A program made the position numbers and the translations under genes. A stretch of DNA of 21,071 nt from Frigididesulfovibrio sp031553235 (lineage in GTDB: Bacteria > Desulfobacterota > Desulfovibrionia > Desulfovibrionales > Desulfovibrionaceae). This document shows, piece after piece, positions 13,157-20,700 of the stretch. The notes under the pieces are model-generated. The model ran no database searches and had not been told where the DNA came from. It saw only the letters and a program-made list of their open reading frames with translations. How positions within the stretch are numbered: position 1 is the first letter of the stretch; each line of letters begins with the position of its first letter. The DNA is taken from contig JAVBLS010000076.1 in assembly GCA_031553235.1 (NCBI GenBank), forward strand, positions 1-21,071, read 5' to 3'.

Positions 13157-14926
13157 ATGGCAAAAAAAACTCCCAAACCCATGAGCGTCTTGAGCAGCCG
13201 CGAACTGCTCAGACGCAGCGTAAACTACTTCCGCCCCTACACCGGTCTGATTATTCTGGCCGTGGCAATCATGATCCTGGCCGGCCTGACCGATGCGGCC
13301 ACGGCCTGGCTGGTCAAGCCGGCCATGGACGACATCTTTGTCAGCAAAAACCGGGATATGCTCATGCTTATCCCCATCGCCTTTATCGGCATCACCTTTC
13401 TCAACGCCGGCGGCAAGCTGCTGCAGAACTACATCATGTCCTATTGCGGCCTGAAGGTGCTGGAGGTGCTGCGCGACGAGGTCTACCGCAAAATCGTCAT
13501 GCTGCCCCTGCGCTACTATGAAGGCGCCCAGGTGGGCGTGCTCATGTCGCACGTCACCAACGACGTGAACGCCGTGCGCAGCAGCCTGCCCGCCCTGATC
13601 ATGCTGGTGCGCCAGGTGGTCACGATGATCAGCCTGGTCTGCGTGGTCTTCTACCAGAACGCCGAACTGGCTCTGTACGCCGTGGTGGTGCTGCCCGTCG
13701 CCTTTTTCCCCTTTGTCTATTTCGGCCGGCGTATGCGCCGTTTGAGCCGCGAAGCATACGCCCAGACGGCCGACGTCAACAGCCTGCTGCAGGAAACCTT
13801 CAGCGGCATCCGGGTGGTCAAGGCCTTTGCCTCCGAACCCATGGAAGGCGATCGCTTCGACAAGGTCAACAAGAGCATTCTGCGCCTGGGCCTGAAGCAG
13901 ACCCTGGCCGGAGAATTTTCTTCCTCCACCATGGAGTTGGTCGGGGCTCTGGGCGTAGCCATGGTCCTCTGGTACGGCGGCCTGCAGGTCATTCAGGGGC
14001 ACTCCACGCCCGGCACCTTCTTCTCCTTTGTGGCCGCCTTGGTCATGCTCTACGACCCGGTGAAAAAGCTTGCCGGGGCCAATTTGACCATCCAGGGCGC
14101 CCTGGCCGGGGCCGATCGGGTTTTCGCCATTCTGGACAACCCGGACATGGCCGTGGAAAAGGGCGGCGAGGTGGAACTGGCCGGCCCCCTGACCGACCTG
14201 GCCCTGCAGAACGTGGTCTTTTCCTACAAAGAAGGAGCCAGGGCTCTGGACGGCGTGTCCCTGGACATCCGGCCCGGCGAGCGCATCGCCCTGGTGGGCC
14301 CCTCGGGCGCGGGCAAGACCACCTTTGTCAACCTGTTGCCGCGCTTCTACGACCCCCAGGAAGGCGCGGTGATTCTAAACGGCCGGCCCCTGGCCGACTA
14401 TACCCTGCCCTCGCTGCGCCGGCACATTTCCATCGTCTCGCAGGATAACTTCCTGTTCAACCTAAGCGTGCGCGAGAACATCCTCTACAACCTGCCCGAA
14501 ACCGACGAAAAAGGCCTGCTGCACGCGGCCAAGGCGGCCTATGCCCATGACTTCATCGAGGAGATGCCCGAAGGCTACGACACGATCATCGGCGAACGCG
14601 GGGTCAAACTTTCGGGCGGCCAGAAGCAGCGCCTGACCATTGCCCGGGCCATTGCCAAGAACGCGCCCCTGCTGATTCTCGACGAAGCCACCAGCGCCCT
14701 TGATTCCGAATCCGAACGCTTTGTCCAGAAGGCCCTGGACAACCTGATGGAAAACCGCACCAGCATCGTCATTGCCCACCGCCTGTCCACAGTGCTCGGG
14801 GCCGACCGCATCCTGGTCATGGAAAAAGGGCACATCGTCGGCCTGGGCCGGCACGAGGCGCTGCTCGATTCCTGCCCGCTCTACGCCAAGCTTTATGCCA
14901 TGCAGTTCAATGTCGAGGATATGTGA
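13157..14926 (+). CDS. msbA: MsbA-type lipid A / lipid exporter ABC transporter
   Basis: This 589-residue half-transporter has an N-terminal six-helix membrane domain and a C-terminal ATPase; as a homodimer it flips lipid A-core across the inner membrane. The membrane domain covers about 25-320 (TGLIILAVAIMILAGL, PALIMLVRQVVTMISLVCV, SFVAALVMLYDPVKKLAG). The nucleotide domain shows Walker A GPSGAGKTT (Lys387), signature LSGGQ (485-489), Walker B LLILDE (Asp509, Glu510) and the H-loop histidine 541. I choose the ATG at 13157 because AAGG lies 6 bases before it; a GTG at 13121 would add 12 residues without a ribosome-binding site. It stands after the inverted repeat and converges on napH with 24 bases between stops. 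A substrate other than lipid A cannot be ruled out. Confidence 0.92.
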   Translation: MAKKTPKPMSVLSSRELLRRSVNYFRPYTGLIILAVAIMILAGLTDAATAWLVKPAMDDIFVSKNRDMLMLIPIAFIGITFLNAGGKLLQNYIMSYCGLKVLEVLRDEVYRKIVMLPLRYYEGAQVGVLMSHVTNDVNAVRSSLPALIMLVRQVVTMISLVCVVFYQNAELALYAVVVLPVAFFPFVYFGRRMRRLSREAYAQTADVNSLLQETFSGIRVVKAFASEPMEGDRFDKVNKSILRLGLKQTLAGEFSSSTMELVGALGVAMVLWYGGLQVIQGHSTPGTFFSFVAALVMLYDPVKKLAGANLTIQGALAGADRVFAILDNPDMAVEKGGEVELAGPLTDLALQNVVFSYKEGARALDGVSLDIRPGERIALVGPSGAGKTTFVNLLPRFYDPQEGAVILNGRPLADYTLPSLRRHISIVSQDNFLFNLSVRENILYNLPETDEKGLLHAAKAAYAHDFIEEMPEGYDTIIGERGVKLSGGQKQRLTIARAIAKNAPLLILDEATSALDSESERFVQKALDNLMENRTSIVIAHRLSTVLGADRILVMEKGHIVGLGRHEALLDSCPLYAKLYAMQFNVEDM

Positions 14927-14950
14927 GACCGAAGGGCCTACCCCCCCTTG

Positions 14951-15763
14951 CTATTCTTGGGCCTGTCCAACGCTTAGGCGCAGGGCTCGGCCCCGCGCCC
15001 TGCAGGCATCCACGCAGTCGCCGCAGTTGGTGCACTCCAGGCGTTGCCGCATGGTCGGGGCACGCGGGTTCAAATTGAGAGAGCAGGCCCCGAGACAGGC
15101 CCGGTCGTCCTTGGGGCAGGCGCATTTCTTGGGCGCGAAGCAAAGTCGCAGACCGGCCGGCAGCCCGGCCATGAGCCCGATGAGCACGGACTGCGGGCAG
15201 ACATAGCGGCACCAGAGCCGTCTGCCGGCCAGAAATTCGACCCCTAAAAGCGCAGGCAGGGCCAGAACGCCCCAGGGCAGCGCGCCGTAAAAGGCCGCGT
15301 GCTGGGCCGCGCGCGAGTACCAGCCCGGTAGGGAAAGCTGGTTCAGGTAGGGCGCGGGCAAAAGCAGGGCCACGCCAAGCAGGCCGAGACCGGCCAGGAG
15401 CATCCGGGAAGACGCGCCGCCCGGATTGCGCGGATCGTTCGCACCGCGCCGGCCGCGCAGAGAAAAGACCAGTTCGGACAAGAGCCCGTAGGGGCAGAGC
15501 CAGGAGCAGAAAACCCGGCCCAGGGCCAGGGCGAGCAACAGGGCGGCTCCCGCGCCGATGAGCAGGGCCGGGGCGATGCTGCCGCCGCCGAGGGCGGCCT
15601 GGGCCGAGGCCAGAGGATCGGCCAGGGGCAGGCCGAAGAGGTCAAAAGACAGAAAGTTTCCGGTAACTTTCTCAAAACCGGCAACATCGGCAAAGGGCAA
15701 CGCGGCCATGAACAGGGCCGTGCCCGTCTGGACCGCGCGGCGATAGGGGAGAATGCGGCTCAC
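14951..15763 (-). CDS. napH: NapH, membrane iron-sulfur quinol dehydrogenase component
   Basis: NapH is a polytopic membrane ferredoxin-type protein that with NapG passes electrons from quinol toward periplasmic nitrate reductase. The 270-residue product starts at GTG 15763, which overlaps the napG stop as GTGA, so the pair is translationally coupled. An ATG far upstream gives a longer frame but would overlap napG. Membrane helices are seen at about 11-28, 65-83, 121-140 and 160-180. CSWLCP (86-91) and CRYVCP (185-190) are the CxxxCP motifs of the family. Two [4Fe-4S] motifs follow, an irregular one (Cys214, 216, 223 and 227) and a regular CTNCGDCVDAC (244-254). It is the last gene of the operon and converges on msbA. 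Confidence 0.9.
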   Translation of the reverse strand: MSRILPYRRAVQTGTALFMAALPFADVAGFEKVTGNFLSFDLFGLPLADPLASAQAALGGGSIAPALLIGAGAALLLALALGRVFCSWLCPYGLLSELVFSLRGRRGANDPRNPGGASSRMLLAGLGLLGVALLLPAPYLNQLSLPGWYSRAAQHAAFYGALPWGVLALPALLGVEFLAGRRLWCRYVCPQSVLIGLMAGLPAGLRLCFAPKKCACPKDDRACLGACSLNLNPRAPTMRQRLECTNCGDCVDACRARGRALRLSVGQAQE

Positions 15764-16251
15764 GCCTTGTTCCCTCCCCCGAGTTGCCGGGTGGGCGTCA
15801 CGGTAACGGCCTTGACCGGGCAGACATACTCGCACACTCCGCAGCCCACGCAATCCGCGGTCACCTCGGGCGTGTAGCCGTTGCGCAGAACAATGGCCTT
15901 GGCCTTCAGCGGACAGATCTCATAGCAGGTCCAGCACATGACGTGGTTCTGAGCCTGGTAGTCCACGCACTTTTTCTCGTCCAGAAAGGCCGCGCCCATG
16001 CCGGCCCGCTCCATGGGCACCTTGTGCAGGGCCTGGGTGGGGCAGATGTCCGAGCACCTCATGCAGAGAAAACAAGGCGCCGTGCGCTGAAAGACCTTGG
16101 GGGTATCCGGCCCGAACAGAGAGTCCGAGGTCAGAGCCAGGCACTTGAAGACGCACACGGCCACGCAACGGCCACAGGCCGTGCAACGGGCTCTGAGCTC
16201 CTTTTCCGAAACCACCCCCGGCGGGCGCAAAAAGTCGCCTGCGAAGCTCAT
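15760..16251 (-). CDS. napG: NapG-like four-cluster ferredoxin lacking a Tat leader
   Basis: This 163-residue protein has four [4Fe-4S] motifs: CTACGRCVAVC (23-33), CFLCMRCSDIC (60-70), Cys95 with CWTCYEIC (106-113), and CVGCGVCEYVC (134-144). The start MSFAGDFLRPPGV and the GMGAAFLDEKKC segment match the mature part of NapG (E. coli NapG has RLRPPG just after its twin-arginine leader). Here no leader is encoded: the protein starts at the LRPPG region, and an in-frame TGA lies about 21 bases upstream. It may act in the cytoplasm, like NapF, or the leader may have been lost. The ribosome-binding site is an AAGGCGGGG-like run. The next gene, napH, overlaps its stop. Confidence 0.85.
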   Translation of the reverse strand: MSFAGDFLRPPGVVSEKELRARCTACGRCVAVCVFKCLALTSDSLFGPDTPKVFQRTAPCFLCMRCSDICPTQALHKVPMERAGMGAAFLDEKKCVDYQAQNHVMCWTCYEICPLKAKAIVLRNGYTPEVTADCVGCGVCEYVCPVKAVTVTPTRQLGGGNKA

Positions 16252-16258
16252 GGCGCCC

Positions 16259-16393
16259 CCCGCCTTAGAACATTTTCACTTTGAAAATGCCTATGAAACC
16301 ATATTACCGACGGACTTTCGAACCAGCCCGCAAGCGGATGTCCGCTTACGCGGCCATCAGGGCAGATGACATTTCCGATGTTCATCTGCCCTG
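16259..16393. repeat. napD-napG spacer with three hairpins, partly MITE-like
   Basis: The spacer is 142 bases long. Its right end (napD side) holds a hairpin, AGGGCAGATGA with CAT (16359-16372) against ATG plus TCATCTGCCCT (16378-16392), with one bulged base, starting two bases after the napD stop. The middle holds AAGCGGA-tg-TCCGCTT (16332-16347). The left end reads TTAGAACATTTTCACTTTG (from 16265) with hairpin CATTTTC/GAAAATG. This resembles the end TTAGAGCATTTCACACTTG of the island element, allowing for small changes. A matching opposite end is not clear, so this is either a degenerate insertion or a mRNA-processing spacer. Confidence 0.55.
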
Positions 16394-16675
16394 CTATCTC
16401 CCCGGAGCCCTGTGCCCGAAAACGTCCGCTCCGCTGATGGCCTCGTCCTCGTCTTCGGTGGTGTAGGAGGTCACGTAGACTGCAATGACGCCGTCCAGAG
16501 CCTTGACCCGGTCGACCACCGCCTCCATGCCGCCGGCCGGGGCCTCGGCCACGGCCACAACATAGCAGTCCTTGTGGATGCCGTAGGTGCTCAGTTCCGG
16601 CATGGCCCCAAGGGCGCGCTCCACGCTCTGCCCCTGTTCCGCCAACGTATGGGTGAGAAATCCGAGAATGGCCAT
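16394..16675 (-). CDS. napD: NapD, chaperone for NapA maturation
   Basis: NapD is a small cytoplasmic chaperone that binds the NapA Tat signal and prevents export before the molybdenum cofactor is in place. The 93-residue product has the ferredoxin-like fold pattern of the family: a strand and helix (MAILGFLTHTLAEQGQSVER), a strand pair (STYGIHKDCYVVAVAEAP) and a helix and final strand (AVVDRVKALDGVIAVYVTSY), then an acidic tail. AGGA lies 7 bases upstream of the ATG at 16675. It follows napA at a distance of 168 bases containing hairpins and precedes napG by 142 bases. Both gaps are longer than those elsewhere in the operon. Confidence 0.9.
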   Translation of the reverse strand: MAILGFLTHTLAEQGQSVERALGAMPELSTYGIHKDCYVVAVAEAPAGGMEAVVDRVKALDGVIAVYVTSYTTEDEDEAISGADVFGHRAPGR

Positions 16676-16749
16676 GTGGGCTTCCTTGCAAAAAGAGTGT
16701 GACTCACCGACGCACTCGGGAGAATGGCTTTTCCCGAATCCCCAAGATA

Positions 16750-16781
16750 CCGGGGAAGCCGCGCCTGCGCGGCCTCCCCGG
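16750..16781. terminator. Strong hairpin between napA and napD
   Basis: Arms CCGGGGAAGCCGCGC (16750-16764) and GCGCGGCCTCCCCGG (16767-16781) pair with one mismatch; the innermost pairs must open to form the loop. It lies about 60 bases beyond the napA stop on the reverse strand. There is no T-run, so it may stabilise or process the mRNA, or cause partial termination. Confidence 0.6.
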
Positions 16782-16795
16782 AAATCGAGGGGGGC

Positions 16796-16841
16796 CCGGG
16801 GAAAGTCACTTCCCCCGGTGGGGTCTGGGGCGAAGCCCCAG
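16796..16841. repeat. Intergenic repeat-like segment next to the napA stop
   Basis: GGGGAAAGTCACTTCCCC and TGGGGC-GAA-GCCCCA follow each other in the spacer just after the napA stop codon. Both are small inverted repeats in a strongly G+C-rich context. Such paired motifs resemble the repetitive extragenic elements scattered between Desulfovibrio genes, but that comparison is from memory. Only one copy is seen in this window. Confidence 0.4.
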
Positions 16842-16843
16842 TC

Positions 16844-19102
16844 CTACGACACCTTGCGCACTCTGGTGGCGCAGATCTTGTATTCCGGCTCCTTGGAAGC
16901 GGCGTCCACGGCATCGTGGAACAACTTGTTCACCAGGAGGTTTTTGTCAAAAAAGGGGCAGAAGACCAGGCCGGGCATGCAGGTGTCGGTGACCCGGGCC
17001 GGGAAGACCATTTTGTCGCGCCGGGTTTCCAGCTCCACCTGATCGCCGTTGGCGATGCCCAGTTTTTTGGCGTCTTCGGGGTTGACCTCGACAAAGGCCG
17101 AGGGGTAGGCGCGCTGCAGTTCGGGCACGTTGCCGGTCATGGTGGCGGTGTGCCAGTGGTCGATGACCCGGCCGGTGGTCAGCACGAAGGGATATTCGGC
17201 GTCGGCCGGTTCAAAGGGCGGCTGGTACGGTCGCAGGAAGATGACTGCCTTGCCGTCGGGCTTGCCGTAGAACCAGATCTTGTCCGGGTGGTCGTGAGGC
17301 ACCAGGGGGTCGTCGCCGCGCACATAGCGCAGGTTGGTGCCGGGATGGTCCTCGGAAGGGCAGGGCCACTTGACCCCGGACTCGCGCTTTAAGCGCGCCC
17401 GGGTGATCCCGGCAAAGTTATACTGCGACTTGGCGCTGAAGGTCCGCCACTCTTCCCAGATGTCGGCGGCGTTTTTATAGGGAATGAGCTTTTCGTCCAC
17501 GCCGATGCGCTTGGCAAAATCCATGAGGATCTCGACCACCGGCCTGCAATCGCCCATGGGCGGCACGGCCTGCTCGGTCAGGGCATAGCGGCGCTCGGTG
17601 CAGCCGTAAACGCCGTCGGTTTCACACCAGAACGCGGCCGGGAAAAGCACGTCGGCATACTTGACGGTTTCCGCGCCCATGAAGCATTCGGTCTGAACGA
17701 TGAAGGCGTTTTGCAGGCCTTTGGTGTGCTTGTTCAGATTGGGCAGGGTATGGGCCGGGTTGGTGCAGTGAATGAACACGGCCTTGACCTCGCCCGCGGC
17801 CATGCCTTCAAACAGGGCAATGGTGTGTCGGCCGATCTTGTCGTTGATGGTGCCGTGGGGCAGGCCCCAGAAATCTTCCACCTCGTTGCGGTGCTTCTCG
17901 TTGGGAATGACCCGCCCGGCGGGCAGCAGATGGGCCAGAGAGCCGGTGTCGCGCACGCCGCCGCAAGCGTTGGGCTGGCCGGTGAGCGACAGGGGTGTGG
18001 CCCCAGGCCGGCCGATATGGCCGGTGAGCAGGTGCAGGTTGTGGATCAGGTTGTTGGCCCACACCCCCTTGGTGCGCTGGTTGATGCCCATGCACCAGAG
18101 CGAGATGGTCGCGGGCGACTCGGCAAAGATGCGGGCGATCTGCTGAACGGTGTCGGCCGGCACGCCGGTGATCGCCTCGACCTTGTCCGGGGTGTAGTCT
18201 TCTAAAAAGGCTTTGTAGGCTTCAAGATCCACCACGTCGTCGCCTTTCATGAACTTGGCGTATTTGTTGTGGAAGCGGTAGTCGTCCAGTTCCTCCTTGA
18301 GGATCACGTAGGCCATGCCGTTCAGGATGGCCAGGTCCGTGCCCGGCTTGAAGGTCACGTGGATGTCGGCAATGCGCGAGGTGTTGGTGCGGCGCGGGTC
18401 GACCACGATGATCTTGACGTCCGGCGAGGTCTGTTTGCGCCGGGCGATGCGCCGGAAGAGCACCGGGTGGGCCTCGGAGGTGTTCGAGCCGATGATGAAG
18501 AAGCAGGTGGCGGCGTCGATGTCGTGGTAGGTGCCCATGGGCTCGTCCTTGCCGAAGGTGGTGGTGTAGCCGCCCACGGCCGAGGCCATGCACAGGCGGG
18601 GGTTGCCGTCCACGTTGTTGGAACGCAGCCCGCCCTTCCAGATCTTGTTGGCCAGGTAAGATTCTTCGGTCAGGGCCTGGCCGGAGCCATAATAGGCCAC
18701 GGCCTCGGGACCGTTCTCGGCCAAAACCTTCTTGAAACGTTCGGCGGCAAAGCTCATGGCCTCTTCCCAGGAGACCGGGGTGAGCTGGTCGGCCTTGCCG
18801 TTTTTGCGGATCATCGGTTGGAGGATTCGGTCTTTGGCGTAGATCACCGGGATAAGCATGGCGCCTTTCAGGCAGAGCAGACCCTGGTTGTGGTTGTTGG
18901 GGTCGCCCTTGACGGCCACGGCCTTGTCGCCCTTGACGCCGACAAGCACGCCGCAGCCCGTGCCGCAATAGCGGCACACGCCCTTGACCCATTTGTCCAC
19001 AGCCACGGCGCCTTGGTCGGCCGCGAACGAGGGACCGCAGAGCACGGAAAGGGCCACGGCCGCAGCCGAACCTTTCAGGAATTCACGTCTGGAAATGCTC
19101 AT
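16844..19102 (-). CDS. napA: Periplasmic nitrate reductase catalytic subunit (monomeric type)
   Basis: NapA reduces nitrate to nitrite in the periplasm at a molybdenum bis-MGD centre fed by one [4Fe-4S] cluster. The 752-residue precursor starts at ATG 19102, with GGAG 8 bases upstream; an in-frame start at 19126 has no such site. A twin-arginine leader (SRREFLKGSAAAVALSVL) ends around residue 27. The cluster cysteines are 43, 46, 50 and 77 (CRYCGTGC, then LLCLKG). The molybdenum ligand is Cys171 in NPRLCMASAVGG. The C-terminal domain (about 620-752) holds FVLTTGRVIDHWHTATMTG and VEVNPEDAKKLGIANGD, typical of the cofactor-capping part. Length matches the monomeric Desulfovibrio enzyme, and no napB lies in the cluster. 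napM lies 30 bases upstream. Confidence 0.97.
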   Translation of the reverse strand: MSISRREFLKGSAAAVALSVLCGPSFAADQGAVAVDKWVKGVCRYCGTGCGVLVGVKGDKAVAVKGDPNNHNQGLLCLKGAMLIPVIYAKDRILQPMIRKNGKADQLTPVSWEEAMSFAAERFKKVLAENGPEAVAYYGSGQALTEESYLANKIWKGGLRSNNVDGNPRLCMASAVGGYTTTFGKDEPMGTYHDIDAATCFFIIGSNTSEAHPVLFRRIARRKQTSPDVKIIVVDPRRTNTSRIADIHVTFKPGTDLAILNGMAYVILKEELDDYRFHNKYAKFMKGDDVVDLEAYKAFLEDYTPDKVEAITGVPADTVQQIARIFAESPATISLWCMGINQRTKGVWANNLIHNLHLLTGHIGRPGATPLSLTGQPNACGGVRDTGSLAHLLPAGRVIPNEKHRNEVEDFWGLPHGTINDKIGRHTIALFEGMAAGEVKAVFIHCTNPAHTLPNLNKHTKGLQNAFIVQTECFMGAETVKYADVLFPAAFWCETDGVYGCTERRYALTEQAVPPMGDCRPVVEILMDFAKRIGVDEKLIPYKNAADIWEEWRTFSAKSQYNFAGITRARLKRESGVKWPCPSEDHPGTNLRYVRGDDPLVPHDHPDKIWFYGKPDGKAVIFLRPYQPPFEPADAEYPFVLTTGRVIDHWHTATMTGNVPELQRAYPSAFVEVNPEDAKKLGIANGDQVELETRRDKMVFPARVTDTCMPGLVFCPFFDKNLLVNKLFHDAVDAASKEPEYKICATRVRKVS

Positions 19103-19132
19103 TCGTATACTCCTTGAAGACCGCACGGGCGA

Positions 19133-19585
19133 TCAGAAGTTGGTCTTGTCCGTGGGGATCTTGTTTTCGTAGGCATTGCCGTGCATGGGGTTCTGGTGGT
19201 GCGGGTGGCACGAGTTGCAGTCCGGCCGCTCGCCGTACTTGGCCTCCATGCGCTTGATGGCCGGGTCGTGGCAACGGGCGCAGATCAGCATGGGGTCGGG
19301 CTTGGCCGCAAAGGGGATGGAGCCCTTGCCGTCGGGCTGGCCGTGACAGACCACGCACTTGACCAGCATGACCCCGTGCTTGGAATCTTTCCAGTCCTGG
19401 GTGTCTTTGGCCGTGCTTTTCACGTGGCAGGCCACGCAGTCGGCGTATTTTTCGGGCGCGTCCAGATGCTTGACCGCTTCGCAGCGCACTTCCGGAAAGG
19501 CCGTGTTGATGTAGGCGAAAAATCCGCCTACGCAGACCACTGCGGCCACAAGGCCGCCGACGAATTTTTTCTTCAGGGTGGCCAT
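19133..19585 (-). CDS. napM: NapM, tetraheme c-type cytochrome
   Basis: NapM is the tetraheme cytochrome found in Desulfovibrio-type nap operons, thought to pass electrons from NapC to NapA in place of NapB. The 150-residue product has an N-terminal hydrophobic segment (about 8-29) that may be an uncleaved anchor or a signal. Four CxxCH heme sites follow at Cys50-His54, Cys77-His81, Cys102-His106 and Cys123-His127, with many further histidines as possible sixth ligands. The ATG overlaps the napC stop by one base (TGATG), so translation is coupled. It is followed by napA after 30 bases. Confidence 0.93.
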   Translation of the reverse strand: MATLKKKFVGGLVAAVVCVGGFFAYINTAFPEVRCEAVKHLDAPEKYADCVACHVKSTAKDTQDWKDSKHGVMLVKCVVCHGQPDGKGSIPFAAKPDPMLICARCHDPAIKRMEAKYGERPDCNSCHPHHQNPMHGNAYENKIPTDKTNF

Positions 19586-20163
19586 CAGGGTTTTCCCTCC
19601 AGCAGCCGGGCCTTGAAGGCGGCGTTGACCTCAAGGCGTTGGTCGAATTCGGGCAGGTGCGCCAGATTGATGTGGCAGCCGGCGCAGTTGCTCTTGGTGT
19701 TGCCGTTTTTGTTCAGGTAGGCGTCGTGGGCCAGCCTGCCGGTTTCGGAAATCTTTTTCTCGCCCTTGGCGTCCTTATAAAGATCTTCGTGGCAGGCCAG
19801 ACAGTTGGCGTCGTCGATGAAGCGGCGGGCCGTCGGCTGGTGGGCCAGACGGTCCAGCTTGTCCGGCCGGGTCACAACATGCACGGCCAGGTCTTTGACT
19901 CCGGAATAAATTTTTACGGACACAAAACGCGGCCCGACGCCCGGAGGAATGTGACACTGGTTGCAGGCAATGGGCTTGCCGTCCTTGTCTTTGGCGTGGG
20001 AAGAAAACTTAATCTCTTTGGCGTACTGCTCCATCTCGTGGCAGGAAAGGCAAAATTCCTGCGACGAGGTGGCATGGAGTGAATAGGCCGAGGCGGCCAG
20101 AAAGACCACGCACAAGAGCAAGATCCATATGGCCGGGCGTATCGTGTTGCTCGGTTTGCTCAT
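19585..20163 (-). CDS. napC: NapC/NirT-type membrane-anchored tetraheme cytochrome
   Basis: NapC oxidises membrane quinol and gives electrons to the periplasmic nitrate-reducing chain. I choose the ATG at 20163 (a longer frame reaches 20325 but lacks a plausible start), giving 192 residues. A single membrane helix (about 11-28, AIWILLLCVVFLAASAY) anchors it, with the rest in the periplasm. Four CxxCH motifs lie at Cys38-His42, Cys67-His71, Cys121-His125 and Cys160-His164. The segment GVGPRFVSVKIYSGVKDL is characteristic of the NapC/NirT family. The ribosome-binding site (AGGTG) is weak. It is the first gene of the nap operon. Confidence 0.94.
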   Translation of the reverse strand: MSKPSNTIRPAIWILLLCVVFLAASAYSLHATSSQEFCLSCHEMEQYAKEIKFSSHAKDKDGKPIACNQCHIPPGVGPRFVSVKIYSGVKDLAVHVVTRPDKLDRLAHQPTARRFIDDANCLACHEDLYKDAKGEKKISETGRLAHDAYLNKNGNTKSNCAGCHINLAHLPEFDQRLEVNAAFKARLLEGKP

Positions 20164-20476
20164 AAAACACCTGTTCGGACGGTCGGCGCCGCCACGCGGC
20201 GCAGTTTCGGCGAAAGCCGGAAAAATGCGGCTCACAACAGGGCCGCTGGAAGGGTTCGTCCGGTATTTTTCCGTATCACCTCCGGCGTCTGGGATGGAAA
20301 AAGTAAAATACCCTAACTGCTGCATAAGCTATCTATCATATACTGCGAGTATGGCGCAAGACGTCATCCACCGGCCGACGGAAATTTCAGAAAACTGGTT
20401 CCGTTGAATCCAGATAAATAAAATAAACAATTAATTTACATAATTACATTTTTATTATCGATAATTTAATAAAAAG

Positions 20477-20525
20477 ATATCGTATAAGTTAAAAAATATG
20501 TTGACGCTAATAAAATATACGATAT
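20477..20525. repeat. 10-bp perfect inverted repeat flanking a candidate -35
   Basis: ATATCGTATA (20477-20486) and TATACGATAT (20516-20525) are perfect inverted copies separated by 29 bases. The right arm overlaps the spacer and -10 of the candidate promoter at 20501-20528, so it could be two operator half-sites or a looping repressor site. Confidence 0.5.
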
Positions 20526-20528
20526 TGT
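20501..20528 (+). promoter_or_regulatory. Candidate promoter for the adhesin gene
   Basis: TTGACG (20501-20506) and TATTGT (20523-20528) are separated by 16 bases. The same arrangement (TTGACT, 16 bases, TATTGT) occurs upstream of the autotransporter at 566-593. The position, about 200 bases before the ATG at 20701, is plausible and allows a leader with the hairpin at 20587-20608. Confidence 0.35.
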
Positions 20529-20586
20529 GCAATTATCAGAGTCGTGCACGGGGGAAGCACCACCTCATCTATCTATAGAAGCTTGT

Positions 20587-20608
20587 TGTCGCCGGGGGGT
20601 CGGCGACA
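20587..20608 (+). repeat. Leader hairpin upstream of the adhesin gene
   Basis: TGTCGCCG (20587-20594) and CGGCGACA (20601-20608) pair perfectly around GGGGGT. It lies about 90 bases before the start codon and would be in the mRNA leader if the candidate promoter is real. There is no T-run, so it looks like a leader structure more than a terminator. Confidence 0.45.
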
Positions 20609-20700
20609 CGCCTTGCTCCTCTCATCCCTCCCTTTGCCGACCGGGTTGATTGCGTCAACATAATTTTGCAGCCACTCATCCAAATTAAGGGGGATTACTC

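Larger units (their letters stand above)
20164..20700. promoter_or_regulatory. Divergent regulatory region of nap operon and adhesin gene
   Basis: No gene is seen. From about 20400 to 20535 the sequence is strongly A+T-rich. It contains a small inverted repeat ATACT-gcg-AGTAT (20340-20352), a perfect 12-bp palindrome ATTATCGATAAT (20454-20465), the pair ATATCGTATA/TATACGATAT (20477-20486 and 20516-20525), and a candidate forward promoter. No clear FNR-, HcpR- or NarL-type box was found by eye. The nap promoter must lie here but is not obvious. Confidence 0.6.

Noticed and set aside
15764..15853. Longer NapH start with 30 extra residues
   Set aside because: The extension lies inside napG and translates its [4Fe-4S] coding region in the wrong frame; the GTG at 15763 overlapping the napG stop is the better start.
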